From NCBI RefSeq assembly GCF_040273735.1, contig NZ_JBELZM010000001.1, forward strand, positions 124,001 through 188,000: a DNA stretch of 64,000 nucleotides. Direction: 5' to 3'. The stretch is from Solibacillus sp040273735 (lineage in GTDB: Bacteria > Bacillota > Bacilli > Bacillales_A > Planococcaceae). The translations under genes and the position numbers were made by a program. Below the pieces are notes generated by a model that was given only the letters and a program-made list of their open reading frames with translations, ran no database searches and had not been told where the DNA came from. Positions 60,636 to 64,000 of this stretch are shown piece by piece (position 1 is the stretch's first letter; each line of letters begins with the position of its first letter).

Positions 60636-61535
60636 ATGGATGAAAATTTGCAAAGCCAGTTAGACCAATTTATTCGCTACGTGCAACTAGAAAAAAACTT
60701 TTCCCTACATACTGTTCGCGAATATACTTCTGATTTAGAAGAGTTTTTTGCATTTTTGCATGCTGAAGGTATACAAAAAATTACAGAAGTTGAGTATATC
60801 CATGCACGTCTATATGTTACAAAGCTTTATGATGAACAAAAAGCAAGAACTTCAATTTCCAGGAAAATCTCATCGATCCGTTCTTTTTTCCGTTTTTTAA
60901 ATCGAGAACAGAATATTGATGATGCTCCGTTTCGTTCACTTTATCACCCGAAAAAGGAAGAGCGATTACCGAGCTTTTTTTATGAGGAAGAATTGAAGGA
61001 ACTATTCGAGAAAAATGAAGGCGATGAGCCAATTCAAATTCGTAATATGGCGCTATTGGAACTTCTTTATGCGACCGGAATGCGTGTAAGCGAGTGTGTC
61101 AGTCTTGATCTGACAGATATCGATTTTCATTACAATATCGTCCGTGTAATGGGAAAAGGCCGAAAAGAGCGAATTATTCCGTTCGGTCAATATGCGCATG
61201 ATGCACTTATACGTTATATAGAACAAGTACGTCCGACATTAATGAAGAAGGAAAATCATCAGAAAGTTTTTGTCAATATGCGCGGTGGCGAACTTACTAC
61301 CCGTGGTGTGCGTTATATATTAAGTGAGATGATTGACAATGCCAGTATGCATACGAAAATTTATCCACATATGTTACGACACACATTTGCTACGCATTTA
61401 TTGAATAATGGGGCAGATATGCGTACAGTCCAGGAGTTGCTTGGGCACGCCAATTTATCTTCAACTCAAATTTATACTCATGTAACGAAGGAAGCTTTAA
61501 GAAAGACATATATGAATAGTCATCCGCGAGCATAG
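60636..61535 (+). CDS. xerC: Tyrosine recombinase XerC (CodV)
   Basis: It resolves chromosome dimers at dif with XerD. The 299-residue product has the N-terminal SAM-like core-binding domain (FSLHTVREYTSDLEEF near residue 20) and the catalytic domain with Arg in YATGMRVSECVSL near 149, Lys in GKGRKER, HMLRHTFATHLLNNG near 244, and HANLSSTQIYTHV with the His and nucleophile Tyr. It heads the codV-clpQ-clpY-codY set. The 269 bases upstream hold a TTGACA near 60457 without a good -10, so the promoter is not clear. Confidence 0.94.
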   Translation: MDENLQSQLDQFIRYVQLEKNFSLHTVREYTSDLEEFFAFLHAEGIQKITEVEYIHARLYVTKLYDEQKARTSISRKISSIRSFFRFLNREQNIDDAPFRSLYHPKKEERLPSFFYEEELKELFEKNEGDEPIQIRNMALLELLYATGMRVSECVSLDLTDIDFHYNIVRVMGKGRKERIIPFGQYAHDALIRYIEQVRPTLMKKENHQKVFVNMRGGELTTRGVRYILSEMIDNASMHTKIYPHMLRHTFATHLLNNGADMRTVQELLGHANLSSTQIYTHVTKEALRKTYMNSHPRA

Positions 61536-61553
61536 TTAAGGAGGAAATAAAGA

Positions 61554-62096
61554 ATGGGTCAAATTCATGCGACAACGATTTTCGCTATTCATCATAACGG
61601 TGAATGTGCAATGGCCGGGGATGGTCAGGTGACATTGGGAAATGCAGTTGTAATGAAGCACACGGCACGTAAGGTCAGACGTCTGTTTAATGGGAAAGTA
61701 TTGGCAGGTTTCGCAGGTTCTGTTGCGGACGCTTTTACATTATTCGAAATGTTTGAGGCAAAACTGAATGAATATAATGGTAACCTGCAAAGAGCTGCCG
61801 TAGAAGTAGCGAAGCAATGGCGCGGAGATAAAATGCTCCGTCAATTGGAAGCGATGCTGCTTGTAATGGATAAATCAACATTGCTTCTTGTTTCAGGGAC
61901 TGGTGAAGTAATTGAGCCCGATGATGGCATTTTAGCTATTGGTTCAGGTGGAAACTATGCATTATCAGCTGGCAGAGCATTAAAAAAACATGCGGGCGAT
62001 CATTTATCGGCAAAAGAAATCGCAGAGGCTGCGCTGACGACCGCTGCGGATATTTGTGTGTTTACAAACCATAATATTATCTTGGAGGTATTATAA
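61554..62096 (+). CDS. hslV: ATP-dependent protease proteolytic subunit HslV (ClpQ)
   Basis: The peptidase ring that works with HslU. The 180-residue product reads MGQIHATTIFAIHHNG, AMAGDGQVTLGNAVVMKHTA and later IGSGGNYALSAGRAL. B. subtilis ClpQ is said to use Ser2 as nucleophile; here residue 2 is Gly. The Thr in HATT is thus the likely catalytic residue after removal of a short leader. The stop overlaps the hslU start by one base. Confidence 0.95.
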   Translation: MGQIHATTIFAIHHNGECAMAGDGQVTLGNAVVMKHTARKVRRLFNGKVLAGFAGSVADAFTLFEMFEAKLNEYNGNLQRAAVEVAKQWRGDKMLRQLEAMLLVMDKSTLLLVSGTGEVIEPDDGILAIGSGGNYALSAGRALKKHAGDHLSAKEIAEAALTTAADICVFTNHNIILEVL

Positions 62097-63487
62097 TGAC
62101 TGCGATCAATTTAACACCAAGACAGATTACGGAACAATTAAACCGTCATATTGTTGGCCAGGAAACAGCAAAACGTGCAGTTGCAGTTGCGCTGCGTAAC
62201 CGGTACCGCCGCTCTTTATTAAGCGAAGAATTAAAAACAGAAGTAATTCCGAAAAATATTTTAATGATTGGACCTACCGGAGTAGGTAAAACAGAAATTG
62301 CGCGCAGAATCGCAAAACTGACGAATGCTCCGTTTATTAAAGTCGAAGCGACAAAGTTCACGGAAGTTGGTTATGTTGGGCGTGATGTCGAATCAATGGT
62401 ACGCGATTTGGTAGAGGCTTCTCGTCGCCTTGTGAAGGACGAAATGTTCGAAAGAGTAAAAGATCAGGCAGAGCGCAATGCGAATGATGTACTTGTTAAA
62501 TTACTTGTACCTTCAAAAGTAAAAGAAAAGCTTACGCAAAATCCTTTTGAAATGCTGTTCGGACAAAAAGAGTCGTCACAAGAAGATACAGCAAACCAGG
62601 ATGAACCGGAAATCCGTACAAGACGTGCGCAAATTGCCCAAGATTTAAAAGACGGAAAATTAGAAGAGCAATGGGTAACAATAGAAGTAACGGAAAATGC
62701 CCCATCTCTTTTTGATGCAATGCCTGGTATGAATATGGATAATGCAAACGGTATGCAAGATATGCTATCTAATTTAATGCCGAAAAAGACAAAAAAACGC
62801 AAAGTCCAAGTAAAGGATGCACGTCGTTTGTTAACGCAGGAAGAAGCAAATAAGCTGATCGATACGGATGCGTTGTCCAGTGAAGCGATTCAACGTGCAG
62901 AACAGGCAGGCATTATTTTTATTGATGAAATCGATAAAATTGCAAGCAAAGGTTCTTCATCGGCGGAAGTATCCCGCGAAGGCGTTCAACGTGACATATT
63001 ACCGATTGTGGAAGGATCCACAGTTACGACAAAATACGGCACTGTAAAAACTGACTATATGCTCTTTATTGCAGCAGGTGCTTTCCATATATCAAAACCA
63101 AGCGATCTTATTCCTGAATTGCAAGGACGATTCCCGATTCGTGTTGAACTTGAAAAATTAACGAAGGATGATTTTGTTCGTATTTTGAAAGAACCAGATC
63201 AATCGTTAATATTGCAATATAAAGCATTGCTTGAAACAGAAGGTGTTACGCTGAACTTTACGGACGAAGCGATTGAACGCATTGCGGAAATTGCTACAGA
63301 AGTAAATCAGGAGACGGATAACATCGGCGCACGCCGTCTGCACACAATTTTAGAACGCTTGCTTGAGGAACTTTCCTATGAAGCATCGGAAATTGCACCG
63401 GCACATATCGACATTACACCGAACTATGTCGATCAAAAATTGGCGAATATAGTAAAAAACAAAGATTTATCGCAATTTATTCTCTAA
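62096..63487 (+). CDS. hslU: HslUV protease ATPase subunit HslU (ClpY)
   Basis: An AAA+ unfoldase that feeds HslV. The 463-residue product has LTPRQITEQLNRHIVGQ at the start, Walker A GPTGVGKTEIARRIAK near residue 56, the inserted I domain (about 110-245, rich in Met and charged residues), Walker B IIFIDEIDKIASKG near 277 and the C-terminal sensor 2 region with GARRLHTILERLLEE, ending DLSQFIL. CTTGGAGG precedes the ATG. Confidence 0.96.
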   Translation: MTAINLTPRQITEQLNRHIVGQETAKRAVAVALRNRYRRSLLSEELKTEVIPKNILMIGPTGVGKTEIARRIAKLTNAPFIKVEATKFTEVGYVGRDVESMVRDLVEASRRLVKDEMFERVKDQAERNANDVLVKLLVPSKVKEKLTQNPFEMLFGQKESSQEDTANQDEPEIRTRRAQIAQDLKDGKLEEQWVTIEVTENAPSLFDAMPGMNMDNANGMQDMLSNLMPKKTKKRKVQVKDARRLLTQEEANKLIDTDALSSEAIQRAEQAGIIFIDEIDKIASKGSSSAEVSREGVQRDILPIVEGSTVTTKYGTVKTDYMLFIAAGAFHISKPSDLIPELQGRFPIRVELEKLTKDDFVRILKEPDQSLILQYKALLETEGVTLNFTDEAIERIAEIATEVNQETDNIGARRLHTILERLLEELSYEASEIAPAHIDITPNYVDQKLANIVKNKDLSQFIL

Positions 63488-63570
63488 GTACAAGTTGAAA
63501 TAGTATCTTTAAATTGTAAAAACCTTTAGAATATTAAGTGAATTAAAACGTTCCGTAGGAGGAAACAGAA

Positions 63571-64000
63571 ATGAATTTATTAACAAAAACACGAAAAATC
63601 AATGCAATGTTACAAGCATCTGCTGGTAAACCAGTTAACTTTAAAGAGATGGCCAATACTTTAGGTGATATTATCGAAAGTAACGTATTTATCGTAAGCC
63701 GTAAAGGAAAGTTGCTTGGCATTTCAATTCACCAACAAATCGAGAATGAGCGTATTAAAAAAATGTTTGAAGAGCGCCAATTCCCTGAAGAATATACACA
63801 AAACTTATTCAATATTACAGAAACTTCTTCAAATTTAGATATTAACAATGAGCACACTGCTTTCCCAGTGGAAAACAAAGATCTATTTGCATCTGGTTTA
63901 ACTACAATTGTACCGATTATCGGTGGCGGTGAGCGTTTAGGCACGTTAATGTTAGCGCGCATTAGTGATCAGTTTGAAGATGATGATCTTATTTTAGCTG
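63571..64000 (+). CDS. codY: Global nutrient regulator CodY, N-terminal part (runs off the window)
   Basis: CodY binds branched-chain amino acids and GTP and represses genes for amino acid and peptide use in rich conditions. The 143 visible codons start NLLTKTRKINAMLQASAGKP and cover most of the GAF effector domain (NVFIVSRKGKLLGISI, then VPIIGGGERLGTLML). The DNA-binding helix-turn-helix is beyond the edge. TAGGAGG precedes the ATG. No terminator lies between hslU and codY, so they are probably co-transcribed. The CodY-like box before opp is a possible target. Confidence 0.95.
   Translation, partial: MNLLTKTRKINAMLQASAGKPVNFKEMANTLGDIIESNVFIVSRKGKLLGISIHQQIENERIKKMFEERQFPEEYTQNLFNITETSSNLDINNEHTAFPVENKDLFASGLTTIVPIIGGGERLGTLMLARISDQFEDDDLILA

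Noticed and set aside
1..64000. CRISPR arrays, tRNA or rRNA genes, prophage or transposase genes
   Set aside because: I looked for spaced direct repeats, cloverleaf-like stretches and typical recombinase genes; only XerC, a housekeeping recombinase, was found.

Overview
The window is a stretch of low-GC (about 40%) Firmicute chromosome. Its gene order closely matches the pyr, ylo, ylp, ylq and cod block of Bacillus subtilis. The spoVM gene, the PrpC/PrkC pair, FapR and CodY point to an endospore-forming member of the Bacillales. The protein sequences and the dispersed extragenic repeat suggest Planococcaceae (a Solibacillus or Lysinibacillus type), but this is inferred from memory and not from a search. 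Nearly all genes lie on the + strand; only rqcH and rpmB are on the minus strand. I see no rRNA, tRNA, CRISPR array, prophage or transposase gene.

Layout. 1-3.9 kb: the end of the pyrimidine operon (carB 3' end, pyrK, pyrD, pyrF, pyrE), followed by a run of RNA hairpins. 4.0-10.3 kb: an AT-rich region with two good sigma-A promoters and a near-consensus CodY box, then a five-gene peptide ABC importer (oppD-F-B-C-A). 10.3-12.0 kb: rqcH, convergent with oppA. 12.3-26.1 kb: yloC, gmk, rpoZ, a coaC-only gene, priA, def, fmt, rsmB, rlmN, prpC, prkC, rsgA, rpe, thiN and a 30-residue spoVM with a non-canonical start. 26.2-29.8 kb: rpmB on the minus strand, a lipid-kinase gene, yloU and yloV/fakA. 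30.1-33.9 kb: sdaAB, sdaAA, recG. 34.0-38.2 kb: a small VOC-fold protein, then the FapR-controlled lipid operon fapR-plsX-fabD-fabG and acpP. 38.3-46.5 kb: rnc, smc, ftsY, ylxM, ffh, rpsP, khpA. 46.7-53.5 kb: rimM, trmD, rplS with its leader, a type I signal peptidase, rbgA, rnhB, ylqG, ylqH. 53.7-64 kb: sucC, sucD, dprA, topA, trmFO, xerC, hslV, hslU and the first 143 codons of codY.

The genes form functional runs. They cover nucleotide synthesis; peptide uptake, which CodY, encoded at the far end, may repress; translation start and rRNA modification (def, fmt, rsmB, rlmN, rimM, trmD, rbgA, rsgA); protein targeting (ffh, ftsY, ylxM, signal peptidase); membrane lipid synthesis; and chromosome maintenance.

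The least ordinary points are these. The CoaB half is missing from the usual coaBC gene. spoVM seems to start at CTG. A dispersed repeat family occurs as two full copies and one fragment. remA and ylqD are absent from their usual slots. A multi-hairpin element follows pyrE. ylqG and ylqH resemble a flagellar FliK/FlhB pair. I found no convincing wholly new multi-gene system; this is mostly a conserved housekeeping region with local departures.
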